Source: Mallotus nudiflorus (taxonomy: Eukaryota; Streptophyta; Magnoliopsida; Malpighiales; Euphorbiaceae). From it: a DNA stretch of 64,000 nt. The translations under genes were made by a program, and so were the position numbers. The notes beneath the pieces were generated by a model. It searched no databases, was not told the DNA's origin, and saw only the letters and a program-made list of their open reading frames with translations. The DNA lies in NCBI GenBank assembly GCA_947683625.1, contig CANTUR010000196.1:1-64000 (forward strand). The letters run 5' to 3'. Numbering within the stretch: position 1 is the first letter of the stretch; each line of letters starts with the position of its first letter. Shown piece after piece: positions 37,973-50,088 of this stretch.

Positions 37973-38280
37973 ATGATGAGACTCGGCTTTTTCTCTTCCA
38001 ACGGCTGTTTAATTTTTTAAAATTATTTTATATTGTTCTTTTTTCATTTTCTCGTCAAACTTCTTAATTTTTTTTATATGTTCATACTCATGATAGTTGT
38101 TGTTGTACCTAATATTATCAGTTTTTTCATGAAAATTTGTATTTTCCAAATATTCATATCATAATATAATATTCGAAAATGAATCCTCTGCAGATATATG
38201 CAATTTTATTAATTAGAAATATAAAATTATATTTAATAACAATTATTATATTTTTAAATTAAGATAAACGAAGCCAAAGA
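37973..38280 (+). repeat. ~300-bp direct repeat, copy 2 (right of Copia fragment)
   Basis: Second copy of 36729-37034, starting right where the gag homology stops. See the left copy for shared blocks. Confidence 0.9.
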
Positions 38281-38807
38281 CTTCATTCTCAAATATATAT
38301 TTTTATTTAATCAAACTATGTAACATCTTTATTGATGAGACAAATAATTACACAAAAATAATAACTTATAAAATTTTATTTAATTTTTACTTTTCGAAGG
38401 TAATATTGTTACATAATTACACCATACAATTAGCCACAATTAAAATATATTTATCTAAATAAAGTAATTGAGTAATATAAAATATACTATAAATAAACAA
38501 AAATGAAATTTCAACAGCCAAAGCTTTTATAGATAGAGAAACGAGGTAGTAAAGGCAATCATGATTTTTTTTTTCTTAATTGATAGGGTAAAAATATTTA
38601 TAATTTTATTATATTTATAAGATATTGGTATCCAACTATTTTTTAAATTAATTTTAAAAATGCACTTTATATATATATTAAAAAATTTTATTTTTTAAAT
38701 ACTGATCCATCAAAAAAATATTTCATTGGCAACCAAAAAAAAAAAACTCTATTAATCATTTAGATTATTTCTTAAAGTCTCAATTATTAGCTTCAGAATA
38801 AGAAAAG

Positions 38808-39170
38808 ACGTAATACATTTTCAACCATCTATACTTGGCACAATTGATCAATTTGAGAGTTCAATTTACAATTTTATCATTTAATACCTAAATTGGTAAA
38901 AAATATATTAACTTAATGACATAATATATTTTTTACCTCCTATACTTGTCATTTTTTTTGTTAATTTGACACATTTATTTTACAATTTTGGTCAGTTAAA
39001 TTCTTATATTGTGATATATATTGATTTATTATTACATATCATGTAAGTTAATAGGGATCTAAAAATTATATTTTAGGAGAATTTCAAGTGTAAAAATGAT
39101 AAAACTATAAGTAGAAGTGTTAAACTGACAAAAATTAATAAATATATAGATTGTGAATGTATTATGCCGT
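38808..39170. mobile_element. TIR element / MITE (…TAATACATT ends), ~360 bp
   Basis: The left 80 bases and the reverse complement of the right 80 bases align. Both start ACG..(A)TAATACATT, continue with ATCTATA and reach 'AGTTTTATCATTT' / 'ATTTTATCATTT'. The ends resemble a widespread plant family starting (GGC)ATAATACATTTT. No coding capacity. The target-site duplication is uncertain (AAGAAA-like on both sides). Confidence 0.65.
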
Positions 39171-39896
39171 AAGAAATAAAATAAAATTTTTTCTTTTTAT
39201 GTTCTTTATGTAAATTAATCATTTTACAGTTAGGAAATAAATAATTAAATGGTAATTTTTTTAAAAAATATTTTAAAATTTAACGTTAGAAAAAAGAGTT
39301 TTGTATTCGCACCAAGTTAAGGGATATTTTTACCTGCCGTACACATGGACTAATGACTTAATAATATTATTGTATGCATAACCTTTCTATTTAAGACAAT
39401 AATGATGTTATCATATAGTAATCAAACAAACACCTAAACCAACAAATCCGAAACTAAGCTGTAAAAGTGGATAAGTGATGATGGCAATGTTGGCTCAAAA
39501 GAAATTCTTTTTCACCTGAAATTTTGAGAATTTTTTACTTAAAATCGTTCTTACGTCACTTGTGAATTTTGAAATATTATGTGAATTTTACAAGAAAATG
39601 TTTTTAAAATAAATATTTTATTTGTTTACTTATGTGCAGTGTAATGTAGTCACATATATGTTAGGTATGTAAAGACAAAGATGAGGATTTGAATTCCGCT
39701 CATTTTAAATATTAATATATTAAAATTAACAGATAAACTTTTTCATGTAGGTCAAATTTTTTTTTTTACTTTAATTTAGCAATATCAAATTTATCAAAAT
39801 TTATTTTATTAATATATTATAAAGTGTAGAGTTTAAATTTTATTTTTTGAAGTTGTAAGATTAGTTTTCACTTGATTTTAAAAAAATAACCTTTTC

Positions 39897-40613
39897 TATT
39901 CTACAGTTTATTGATATTTAAGTTATTTAAATTACTCTATTAATGAAAAATACATAATTTATTAATTTCATTTTTTTTTTCTAGCACTACATGAGCATTT
40001 TGGTTTCATTAATGTCTTTTTTTCATAAAACAAATAATCTACAAAAGCTGAGATGCATACAAATAGTATTGATTATGGAACGGATGAAGTAGTCAATCAT
40101 ATTGAAATTTTGAATCGAATTGAATGATTTAAATTTCGAATTAAACAAAGCTAAATTAAATAAATACTTTGATATAACTATGGTTCTTTGTAAATTAACA
40201 AATCAAAAAATGAATCTAATATTGAAAATGTGTTTTTATATGTAATTTTTATTGTCTATATTTTACAGTTTATTGATATTTAAATAATTTAATTACTCTA
40301 CTAATGAAAAATATATGATTTACTAATTCCATTTTTTTTCTAATACTATCTGAGCGGTTTTGTTTGTATTAATGTCATTTTTTTTTTATATAAAACAGAT
40401 TATCTACAGAAAATGAGATGCATAAAGTTAGTATTGAGTATGAAACGAATAAAATAGTGAATCATACTTAAATTTTAAATGAATTTTAATTTTGAATCAA
40501 ACCAAACTAAATTAAAAATAGTTATTTGGTATAATTCTAGTTCTTTGAAAATCAACAAATCGAGAAGTGAATCTAGTATCGAAGATGTGTTTATATGTAA
40601 TTCTTATTGTCTT
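39897..40613 (+). repeat. Tandem duplication, two units of ~362 bp
   Basis: The motif 'ACAGTTTATTGATATTTAA' at 39903 recurs at 40265, and colinear similarity continues through the second unit, ending with 'TATATGTAATT(T/C)TTATTGTCT' in each unit. The units have diverged by many substitutions, so the duplication is old. No coding sequence is seen. Confidence 0.85.
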
Positions 40614-40978
40614 GAATATGTAACTAAATTTTAATTAAAAGAAATCAATTAATTGAGATTTTTTTTAATAGTTATTAAATGCTAATTTAAGAAAAAATAG
40701 TTTATTTTTTGGAGGGAAAAAAATAGTGTATTGAAAAAATTTAATATTTATACTAGCTATAAATTGATTATATAATTTTACACATATTATTAGAGAAATT
40801 GTTTTTATGTTGCAATTATTAATCAATTATAATTTTATTTATATAAAAAATGAATATTTATTTGTGAAAGTATTTAAATTTTATAATTTTTATCATAAAC
40901 ATTACCATATCAAATCGTTTAAACTTTAATTAGTACAATTTCAAAAATATATACTATGTACCTATATACTAATTAGTC

Positions 40979-40981
<3 letters not shown>

Positions 40982-41020
<39 letters not shown>
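40982..41020. repeat. (TA)n microsatellite
   Basis: A perfect TA dinucleotide run of about 38 bases. Confidence 0.95.
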
Positions 41021-41022
<2 letters not shown>

Positions 41023-41281
41023 ACAAGAAAACTTTAATCAATGGTTTCGTACTAATTATTATGGTTTTGAATTGAATACAAAGTTAGGTAAGGTTTTTTT
41101 TTTTGGAGAGATGTTATGGTTTAATAATAAGCCAATTAGGCACTGACAGTGTGGACGGTGGATATGCAAATCTTGGTGGACGGTGGACATTGCATAATGA
41201 AGTTGTATTCTCTAACCAACTTTGTTAATGCTAGTAGCTAATAGATTAATGATTAATATGCAAATTAATAATTAAAATAGA

Positions 41282-42111
41282 GAAAATTACCTTTTTCCCC
41301 TAAAATTTGATCTTATTCACATGTTTTCACTCTCTTGAAAATTAATTTTTTTTATTTCTTAATTTTCATTTTATCAAACATATTAGTCCTTCCTATAGGG
41401 TCTTGGTGAATCTCTTATTTTAAAAAAATATTTAGGTCCCTCTATTTTATAAATATTAAACAATTTAATCACTTTATTTAAATATTATAAAACAATTTAG
41501 TCCCTTAAATTTTTAATTTAATTTTAAATTTCAATTAAAAGCTTTTAACACCTATGAATACATTTATAAATATATTAAATAAAAACCAAATTACAAATTT
41601 TCATCAAATTTATCCTATATTCATTTTTCACTTAATTTAATTAATTTTTCTTTTTAAATTTTTTTAAAAAAAATCACAATGGTTGAAATTAAACATTAAA
41701 AAAATGAATAACTTAATTTTTAAAGTAAAAATCAAGCAAATTAATCAATTCATTAAAATCATAAGTTGATTTTTAAATATAAGGTATTTATAAAATTAAG
41801 TGTAAATATTAAAAATTAGAAAAAAGTTACTTTTTAAAATTTTAAAATATATTATTAATTAATTTTTATCAATTTTATTAAATTAGATTGATTAAACTGT
41901 ATATTTTTTTAAAATAGAGGAACTAAATTTTTTTGTCTTTACAAAATAGAGAAACCTAAATTTTTTTTTAATATAAGAAGTTTACTGAAATCCTATCGAA
42001 AGGATTAAAGTGTTGATGAAATAAAAATTGAAGGATAAAAACTTCTAGTTTTGAACAAGATGGGGAAAGGTATGAATTAAGTCAAATATTAGAGGGAAAA
42101 AAGTATTTCAC
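41282..42111. mobile_element. Long-TIR element, ~830 bp, non-coding
   Basis: The left about 200 bases and the reverse complement of the right about 200 align: 'GAAAATTACCTTTTTCCC' versus 'GTGAAATACTTTTTTCCC', then matching blocks such as 'ATTTTCATTTTATCA' / 'ATTTTTATTTCATCA' and 'TTTAGGT(C/T)(C/T)CTCTATTTT'. It resembles Mutator-type MITEs in TIR length. A clear 9-bp duplication was not found, so the exact ends may be off by a few bases. Confidence 0.65.
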
Positions 42112-43151
42112 CACTAATATTATTATTAATCTCCGAAAATCAAGCAAAAAATCTCCTTGCAGTCAGTCAGAGCTATTTCTTAAATCTCCCACCGCCCAAA
42201 CCCTTCTTCTTTGTAAACTTCTACACGCACACATGCAAGCTTGTTGGACATTTTGGTGACAATTTATTTTATAATCACTAGTGATTAGCAATAATATGAT
42301 TTTATTGCACCCCTTTCTCTTTCTTAATTATCCAAGCTTCATACAATTTTTTACACATCAATGATTTTTTTTTTTAAATAAATTGCCACTTTGATATTGA
42401 TTAAATGTTCAATTGGGGGGGATATTTTGTCCAATTATCTTGAAAAAAATATTGTTGTTATAACTTCGAGTGTTTTAATTAATAAGGTTATATAATAATC
42501 TAAATATTAATAAACTGCATAACAACGAATATTTATATAAAAATAAATTTTACAAGTTAATGATGATAGTTAATGGTAAAATTTGAATCTATATTTTAAA
42601 GGGAAAAAAATGTAAATATTTTCTTGATATTTTAACCTAATTACAGATGAATTATTAATATTTTTAAGGTTTTAAATACATTCTTGATGTCATTTGCGAT
42701 TATGTCAAAACATCAAGGGATATTTACACATTTTTTCGTAAAATTTTTATAACTACTTAATATTAATAAAACAAATATAAAAAATATTATATTTCTTTTA
42801 AGAGAAAAATAAAAAAAATTTAAATCTTTAAAGAATAGATAAATGAGTCTCAAAAAATAATATTTAATTAAATATTATTTATAATTTTTATATTTAAAAT
42901 TTAAAATTAAATACTTATATTCAAATACAATCTTAATAAAAAAAAGAGACCATATGACTACACCTCCCTCAGCTAAAACCTTGAGAGGAATGTAGCATGT
43001 TGCTGTTTAATGGTTTTATAAGTCATTGCACCTAAAATGCCAACATTTCTAAGAGAGAAACATGGGTTTTTTTTTTTTTTTTTTTAATTAACCAAGTGGC
43101 TTGCAACAAAATATAAAATATTGGGAGGAAATATACATGTATCAGCTACAG

Positions 43152-43191
<40 letters not shown>

Positions 43192-45287
43192 GCTTGTTAT
43201 CTATATCTATTGTTCTATGCTTTGAAATTTATAAAATCATTATTATTTTGCCCTAGTTGCTGTGTATCAAATCTCTCGGATTGCTAGATTTTAATGAAAT
43301 ATCAATTTTAGTTATTAAAAAAAAAATCTCTGGAATTGCTAGATTTAACTTGGAGCAGTTACTTAATTTTTTAGTTCAATAAATTTTGTCTGACTTTGTA
43401 TTTGACTATCTGCTTGTGTAAAAATTAAGTAATATATTTTTGTACCTAATTGTGCCTAACTATTTCGATTTTTTATGATTTAGATATGGATTTTTTTTTA
43501 ACCATAGAGTCTACAAATAATCATGGATTTGTTTTTTTTTTTTCTTATTATGATTTAGACATGGATTTGTTTTTTCATGAATAACTATACTCAAAAAAAA
43601 AAAATAAACATAAATATTACAAGTAATACAAAAATATTTTTTTGGTAAAAATAATTTTTTTTTAAATTATATATTTTTTAAATATGTTAAAGGAGTCAAA
43701 TCGAAGTATGATATGATTATATTTTCAAAATCTTCACTATAATATCAGTTTAATCTGTTATTATACTGTTCCAATGTATTGATCAAAACGTAAAATCTTC
43801 AATACAGAGTTGTATATAAATATATACATATAGATTACAGAGAGTTTAGTGTAAGATAGATAGCAAATAGATTTTGTTCCCACCAAGTAGCTAGTAATCG
43901 ACTTGTGTTCTTAATTACGTATTAAAAAAGGTTAATAGCCCCAAGTTCATCTTTATGCACTTTTGTTAATCAAGCAATCTTAAAAAATAATTTTTTTTTA
44001 AAATTAAGTGGTTATACGTTTTAAATTGACAATTATAAAAATTAAATAATATATCTCCTAATATCATTGAATAAAAATTACCTTTTAAATATTCTTTTAC
44101 TGACTTTTAAAAAATGATTTTGATGCGACAACCAAAAATTTAAATAAATCATAATAATTATAGATAATACTGATAGATGGAGGAGAGGGTACTCCCATAT
44201 CAATTGGAGATACGATGCAGTATTAGAAAAATAATTTAAGCAAGCACAAATTTTATATAAATATACATATTCGCAACATGCATTGTTTCTTTCCTAGTTG
44301 TTTAAACTTCTATATAATAGTTTGTGAATGTGCATTAACCAAATATTCTTTTTCTATATATGCACAATCAAATAAATTATAAATCAAGTCGCTATGCTCT
44401 TAAGGAATTAATATGTAAAATTTAAAATTAAATGTTAAATTTTAAATGATTTTTTTAATTTTTATTTATTTTACGTGTATTTTTCTTTTTTTTTTAGACA
44501 ATTATAAATTGGAAGAATTCGAACCTAAATTTTTGAGAAAATGCAACGAGTGCTTGGACGTATATTTTCAAACTATACTTAATAGATGAATTATTGAGTT
44601 TAAACAAGAGAAAGAACCATTTTTTTTTTTCATTAATGCGTTTATCATTTAATCCAATAGAAGTGCATTATATACGAACAAATTAAATTAAATATTAATA
44701 TCAATAAATAAGTTTATTTAAAATCTTTAATGAAGTTAATAATCATGTTTTGAGTTCAATCCAATGAATGAATTTACAATGTTATGAAGGTACTCAAAGA
44801 ATCACTTATAAGTAGATAATAGCTGAATATGCTTTTTGATCTATTAATTAAATATAAATCTAACTTTTAATATATAAAATAAATAATTATAACTAAAAAT
44901 ATACATTGTATTTGTTTGGTAATATTTGCGAAACTGGTTTTCACTTCATGTAAATGAAAAAAATATTTTTATTGTGCAAATCATTGATACTTAAATTAAT
45001 TGTTATTTTTGTCGATAAAAAATTATATATAATTATAAATTAACAGAAATTTTTATTTTTACTATAAATATTTATGTGGATATATTCATATATTAAGAAA
45101 TTAATTTAAAATAACATTTATACGACTAATTATAAAATTTTATATGGGGACGTAGAGGCATATATCACATCTGTTTTGATACAATTAATGGCATAATTAG
45201 AAGGCAATTCCAGAGGGAAAATAAATAAATATAAATAAATGTCTAAATGAAAGTAAGTATGCACATGAAATCATTCAGGGTTGAATA
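42112..45287. other. AT-rich intergenic stretch
   Basis: No gene recognised. It contains a TA microsatellite (43155-43189), T runs (43065-43083) and a small local duplication around 'ATTTAGA(T/C)ATGGATTTG' (43481 and 43554). Confidence 0.4.
43155..43189. repeat. (TA)n microsatellite
   Basis: A perfect TA dinucleotide run. Confidence 0.95.
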
Positions 45288-45766
45288 TAATGGTGGTTAT
45301 TCAACTTTACACTTATTATAATTTGAAAATTAAATTTTAATTTTTTTCTTTTTTATTATCTAACTTTAATTTTATTTTAACAAGAATATTATTAAAAATT
45401 TTTAGTCATTTAAATTTTTCTTAAAAGTCATTTTAATCTTTTCAATTTAGTTAAAAAATTATTAAAAATTTAAAAGTTTACTTCTCTTAAATTTTGATAT
45501 CTTTAAAAATGAATATACTTTTGCTAGACAGAATCAAAATAATTTTTAAATTTTTCTTTATTTTCTACAAATTTTTAAAAAATGTAGACTTATTTCCAAA
45601 TAAATCTTTAATTCTAGATTAAAATAGTAATTTTAAATTATTTAAATATTAAAATTTGTTTAAATAACTGTTATAAAATTAAATAAAAATTTAATATATA
45701 AAACAATACAAATTAAAATTTAATAACTAAAATGAAATAAAAATAAAATTGGATACTATTCCATGT
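45288..45766. mobile_element. Possible MITE (GGTTGAATA.. family)
   Basis: The left end '..GAATATAATGGTGGTTATTC' with 'TTATCTAACTTTAATTTTAT' is inversely matched, loosely, by 45660-45766. The wording resembles a common plant MITE family in which 'CCCAACTTTA' blocks repeat. The similarity is weak and the limits are approximate. Confidence 0.3.
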
Positions 45767-47428
45767 ATTTCACCTACACATCTAGCCATGTTGTGATGTG
45801 CTCGATATAAAGCCAAAACTTTGATGGCAACTTTTAATTTGGAAACTTCTCTCAGATGGCCGATCCAATCCAATTCGATAACTTCATCATTTTTCCATCC
45901 CATTTAGTCATTTACAACCAAAACAATATAAAAGGTGTTCAATTTCCTTTTCTTCATTAAATATTGGCCACCGCTTAGGTTTCTTCATTAAATACTGGTC
46001 AGCGGTAATTTTTTATTATTTTTTTAAATTTTATTATATTTTTATTTAATAAATATATATTTATTTTATTTTATATGTATTATTTTTATTATTTTTATTG
46101 TTTATTCGTAAAGTTATTAATTATTTTATAAAGTATTGTTGGTTCTCTTCTATAAAATTTACAGTTTTCTTTATTATGAAATTTTTGTTAATGTTTTTAT
46201 AATTAAATTCAATTAAAAATCATAAAATCAATTTATGGTTAATGAACATCATGAAGTGAAATATAAAAATTATTAAACAAATCATTGAATTATAAGTTAA
46301 AATAATTTTATCAATTCGATTAAAGGATAATGACGAACGATTTCATATGTTATGTGAGAGTTTTTTTTATACTTCTTTTTTATACTTTATTTATATTATA
46401 TATTTATTAAAATGTATTATTAATTTTAAATGAATGAAAGATTTATTTTTCTCAAAAAAAATATTCAATTTGTGTTCTTTTTATTTTTTTTATTTCAAGT
46501 GCAAAAATTAATATTGAAAAAATTATTACATTAATACTCATTTACTTTCATAAAATCTCTTTATCAATTTTTTATTTTGAAAAATGGATAAATTCTTTTT
46601 AATAAATCATTTTTTTAAAAATGTAAAAATTGTATTTAAAACATATTTGAAAAAAACTTATTACGTTAATATATTTTCATCAAACTTTAATTTATTTCAA
46701 ATAATTCCAATAGATTAAAGAGTTAACCCTATCTTTGCATTAAAAAATAAACTTTAATTTTTTTTATCATTTGATAAATATATTTTTTTAAAATGATGAC
46801 TATTTATGAAGATTACTAATCTTCAAAAATAAAAAGATTACTATTTGTGAAGATACTAATCTTTTCTCAATAATTTCCCTTAAAACATTAATAGATTAAA
46901 AGATTCAGCATTACCTTCCCTTTTCCAAGTTTTTGTTCTAAAAAAAAAAAAAGATAATTTTGCAATCTTTAGATAACTTTTTTAGTTAGTACGGTAAAAA
47001 TATCCTAAATTTAACACTATTAAGTTTTAAGATCGTTCACATTTGATTTTTTTAATTAAATTTAATGAATCAAAAAATTTATTGTAAAAATATCTTAAAT
47101 TCAATTAATTTTTATATATATTGTAAAATTTTTTATGTATTTTAAATATGAATTTAAATAATATTAGATAGTTACTACATTAGTACTCATCATTTATATA
47201 CTAAGTTATCTAAAAATATTATAAAATATAGGATTTAAATTATTTATTAAATCAATTTTTACATAATTTATATATTCATTATTGTGTAATTTATCAATTT
47301 TTTTATTAATAAAAAATACTTATTATAGTACTAAAATAATGAAAGTGTTTTTATCAAATTAAAAAAAAAACAGTTGTATTGAAAAATATATGATAGTAGT
47401 ATTTCTTTTAGGACATTTTGAGGACTAA
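45767..47428. other. AT-rich intergenic stretch
   Basis: No gene recognised. A short local repeat, 'TTCTTCATTAAATA(T/C)TGG', occurs at about 45951 and 45979. Confidence 0.4.
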
Positions 47429-47818
47429 AAGTGTGTTTGATATAAATGAATTTATAAAATTTTGTAAAATTTATTTAAAATTTTAAATAATATGTGTTTG
47501 ATTTAAATGAGTATGTTGTATAATCTATTTGCAATTCTAAATTTTTAAATTTGTGAAATTAATTATATTTACATCAAATTCTAATAAAATGTTTGAAATT
47601 TTCTAATGAATTCCATATCTTTTAAGTCTATATTTTAAATGATTAAAATATCCCCTCATTATTTTTATTTTCAGAAAAATCTTTCTATTTCAAAGGGTAT
47701 TTTTTGAACAAAATAAAAAATTAACTTAAATTATAGATTTATACCAAACACAATATAATAAAATAAAAATTTATTTGAAATGAATTTCATAAACTATTCA
47801 TTTGAACAAAATACACTT
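47429..47818. mobile_element. Possible MITE with ~30-bp imperfect TIRs
   Basis: The left end AAGTGTGTTTGATATAAATG is inversely similar to the right end, whose reverse complement starts AAGTGTATTTTGTTCAAATG. Both continue with 'AATT(T/C)AT'. A second inverted pair, GTGTTTGAT near 47488 and the complement of ACCAAACAC near 47745, lies inside. Non-coding. Confidence 0.45.
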
Positions 47819-48262
47819 CACTAAAAAAATTCATTTAGAGTAAATTTTATTTGAAAATGAAATATATATATTTTTTTGTGAAATTGAAGTAAAGAGAATG
47901 TAATTCTTTAAAACAAAAAAAGTAAAGATAATGTAATGGATTTTTTTTTCCCATCAAACTAGATTTTGTAATACTACAACTAAGTGAAGGAAAATTTATG
48001 CAACAATATTGAGGGGATGTTGCTACCAATACCATTGAAGGTTTTTCATAATATTGTTAATTTTTTTTCTTAATATTTGGAAAAGAATATGAAAGAGAAT
48101 AGTGCACTTAAGAATATAATAAAATAATACTTGATGAAAAATAAAAATAAAATAACAACAGAGGTGGTAATGGCCCACCCCACATGGCGTGTAATGAGGC
48201 CCAATATCCCCCCACTCTTTGCCTTCTTCTCCTTTTTTTCTACTTCTCCTTCTTCTCTTTCT

Positions 48263-48269
48263 TATAAAT
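48263..48269 (+). promoter_or_regulatory. Candidate TATA box of the RHA2-like gene
   Basis: TATAAAT lies about 118 bases before the start codon, which leaves a short CT-rich leader. It is the only TATA-like match in the otherwise CT-rich proximal region. Confidence 0.4.
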
Positions 48270-48307
48270 TACACACGTTTTCATGCCTTCTTCATCACCT
48301 CTGCTCA

Positions 48308-48358
48308 TCCTCCGCCTCCTCCTCCTCCTCTTCTTCTTCTTCTTCTTCTTCTTCTTTT
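48308..48358 (+). repeat. (CTC/CTT)n microsatellite in the 5' leader
   Basis: Pyrimidine triplets, first CTC then TTC, end about 23 bases before the RING gene start codon. The serine-rich upstream frame (48131-48376) is a translation of this tract. Confidence 0.9.
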
Positions 48359-48380
48359 CAACATATAAATAAATAAATAG

Positions 48381-48911
48381 ATGGGGTTGCAGAGCCAGCT
48401 GAACGACGTGTCGTCCGATTCAATCCCCTTGCTGCTCTTAGCCCTCATAGCCAAATCCATAGATCATCTCCGCTGTTTACTTTTCTCCCTTTTCCACATA
48501 CTGGGTCTTTCCCGATTCACTTCTTCTTCTTCTTCTTCTTCCATCATCTTCGACGACACCTTATTCACTTCAATGGGCTCTGGTCTCGGCGGTCTCATAG
48601 TCCTCGCCGAGCAGCTTAACATCAACCGTGTTTTCTCTTACAACTACACCACCAATAGTACCACCACGGCCAGCGATGATTTTCGAGGATCGGATTGTGT
48701 GGTCTGCCTGTGTGCTCTGAGAGAAGGCGATCGGGTTAGGAAGCTCGATGATTGCAGACATGTCTTCCATAAAGAGTGTTTCGATGGCTGGCTTCATCAT
48801 CTCAACTTTAATTGTCCTCTCTGCCGCTCGCCTATCGTTTCTGATGAGCGCGTAGATTCCACGCGCAGCCGCGTTGGTGGCGATTTAGTTCATTGGTTTT
48901 CTTTCAGGTGA
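48381..48911 (+). CDS. RHA2: RING-H2 E3 ubiquitin ligase, RHA2A/RHA2B-like
   Basis: An intact, intronless 176-residue protein. The N-terminus MGLQSQLNDVSSDSIPLLLL is the signature opening of the RHA2 group (Arabidopsis RHA2a/b are about 150-155 residues, positive regulators of abscisic-acid signalling). A hydrophobic stretch (about residues 15-45) may bind membrane. Residues 47-54 are a serine run encoded by TCT triplets, absent from the Arabidopsis proteins as I remember them. The conserved 'LAEQLNINRVFSY' precedes the RING-H2 finger: C106, C109, C125, H127, H130, C133, C145 and C148, with W137 and P146 at the E2-contact positions. 'WLHHLNFNCPLCRSP' is nearly diagnostic. It should transfer ubiquitin from an E2 to substrates unknown here. 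The start is fixed by the family N-terminus. Assignment to RHA2a versus RHA2b is not possible from sequence alone. Confidence 0.95.
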   Translation: MGLQSQLNDVSSDSIPLLLLALIAKSIDHLRCLLFSLFHILGLSRFTSSSSSSSIIFDDTLFTSMGSGLGGLIVLAEQLNINRVFSYNYTTNSTTTASDDFRGSDCVVCLCALREGDRVRKLDDCRHVFHKECFDGWLHHLNFNCPLCRSPIVSDERVDSTRSRVGGDLVHWFSFR

Positions 48912-50054
48912 TGGCAGCAGAGCGGTGACAGCAACAGAGCGGCGATTGATGCCGCCGTGTTGGCGGTGGCGGTGGCGGTTATGCGGTGGATCATTACGGT
49001 GATTATGATATGTCCTATTAGTGATAATAGGGAATTTTCTTTTTGATTTTTGGAATTTTTGATCATCCACTTTGAGGGCCGCAGGGTTGTTGTTTTTAAC
49101 TTTTACCGTTTTCTTTTTTATTGACTGCTGTAAATTTGTTAGAGTTCAGTACATGGTCATGAGAGGCTAGTCTTGTAAAAAAAAAAAGCTATTCATGATT
49201 TAGAATTACATCATTTTTAGATTTCTTATATTAAAAAAAAAAAAAGAATTAAATGAGATGGATCATATAAATTTAATTTGATATGTGCATATAAATACAA
49301 TTTAATTTGAAATTTGATATCTATAAATGGGATAAATATATAAGAGTTGAGTTGGGGGTGGGGATAAAATTGGAGGGCCACATGCAGAAAAAGAGAAGGT
49401 ATAAAGAAGCAAAAATGGTGAGGTCAAGAGAAGCATGTGCTTTTTTGTTCATGTTATGCTATATAAAGTTGTAAATGACAAAACCAAAAACCAGCTCACT
49501 CCCGAACATTTTTTTTTTAATTTTGAATTTCCAAATAATATATTCATAAACTCAAAATCATACTGCATGTGTGTTCAACTTTAAAATATTCGAACTATAC
49601 AAATTTCAATTTTCTTTAATTATTTAAAATTTTTTCACAACTTCATTGAAATTTTATATATTAAAAAATAGTCGTTAGAAAAATTGTGTTCTATTTATAA
49701 ATTCATTCGGTTTCAAACAATTGAAATGTTTGTGACTATCGAACATCGAAAGTTTCAAATTCACAACCTAAAATTTAATCATTTATTTGATTTTAATTGA
49801 TACATTACTTTTGTATTTGTAAATAAAAAAAAGAATCAAAAAACTATTTTTTTTTTTTTGAGCTGCTGGAGTATAGTCTATTTTTTCTCATCGGATTAAA
49901 GGGAAATAGAAGCATGGGTGTGTTTCCTCTTATATTTTCGATATTTCAATTAATTCATTAGCTATTCATTAGTGATGCTGCAGCATATGCTGGGCTGGAT
50001 TTCATCTACTATTGTTAGTAATTCTTCTGTTATCAACATTACATTACAATTTAA
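48912..50054. other. 3' flank of the RING gene and intergenic DNA
   Basis: The first about 250 bases are relatively GC-rich (GGCGGTGGCGGTGGCGG at about 48964) and are probably the 3' untranslated region. Beyond about 49180 it is AT-rich with A and T runs. No further gene was found. Confidence 0.45.
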
Positions 50055-50088
50055 TGCGATTGCGATTGCGATTGCGATTGCGATTGCG
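50055..50088 (+). repeat. Hexanucleotide microsatellite (TGCGAT)n
   Basis: Five perfect TGCGAT units plus four bases. It stands out for its CpG content in an AT-rich neighbourhood and yields Ala-Ile repeats in two overlapping frames, neither of which is a supported gene. Confidence 0.95.

Noticed and set aside
48131..48376. 81-codon frame upstream of the RING gene
   Set aside because: Serine run from CTC/TTC repeats in the promoter and leader; ends five bases before the real start and shows no conserved motif.
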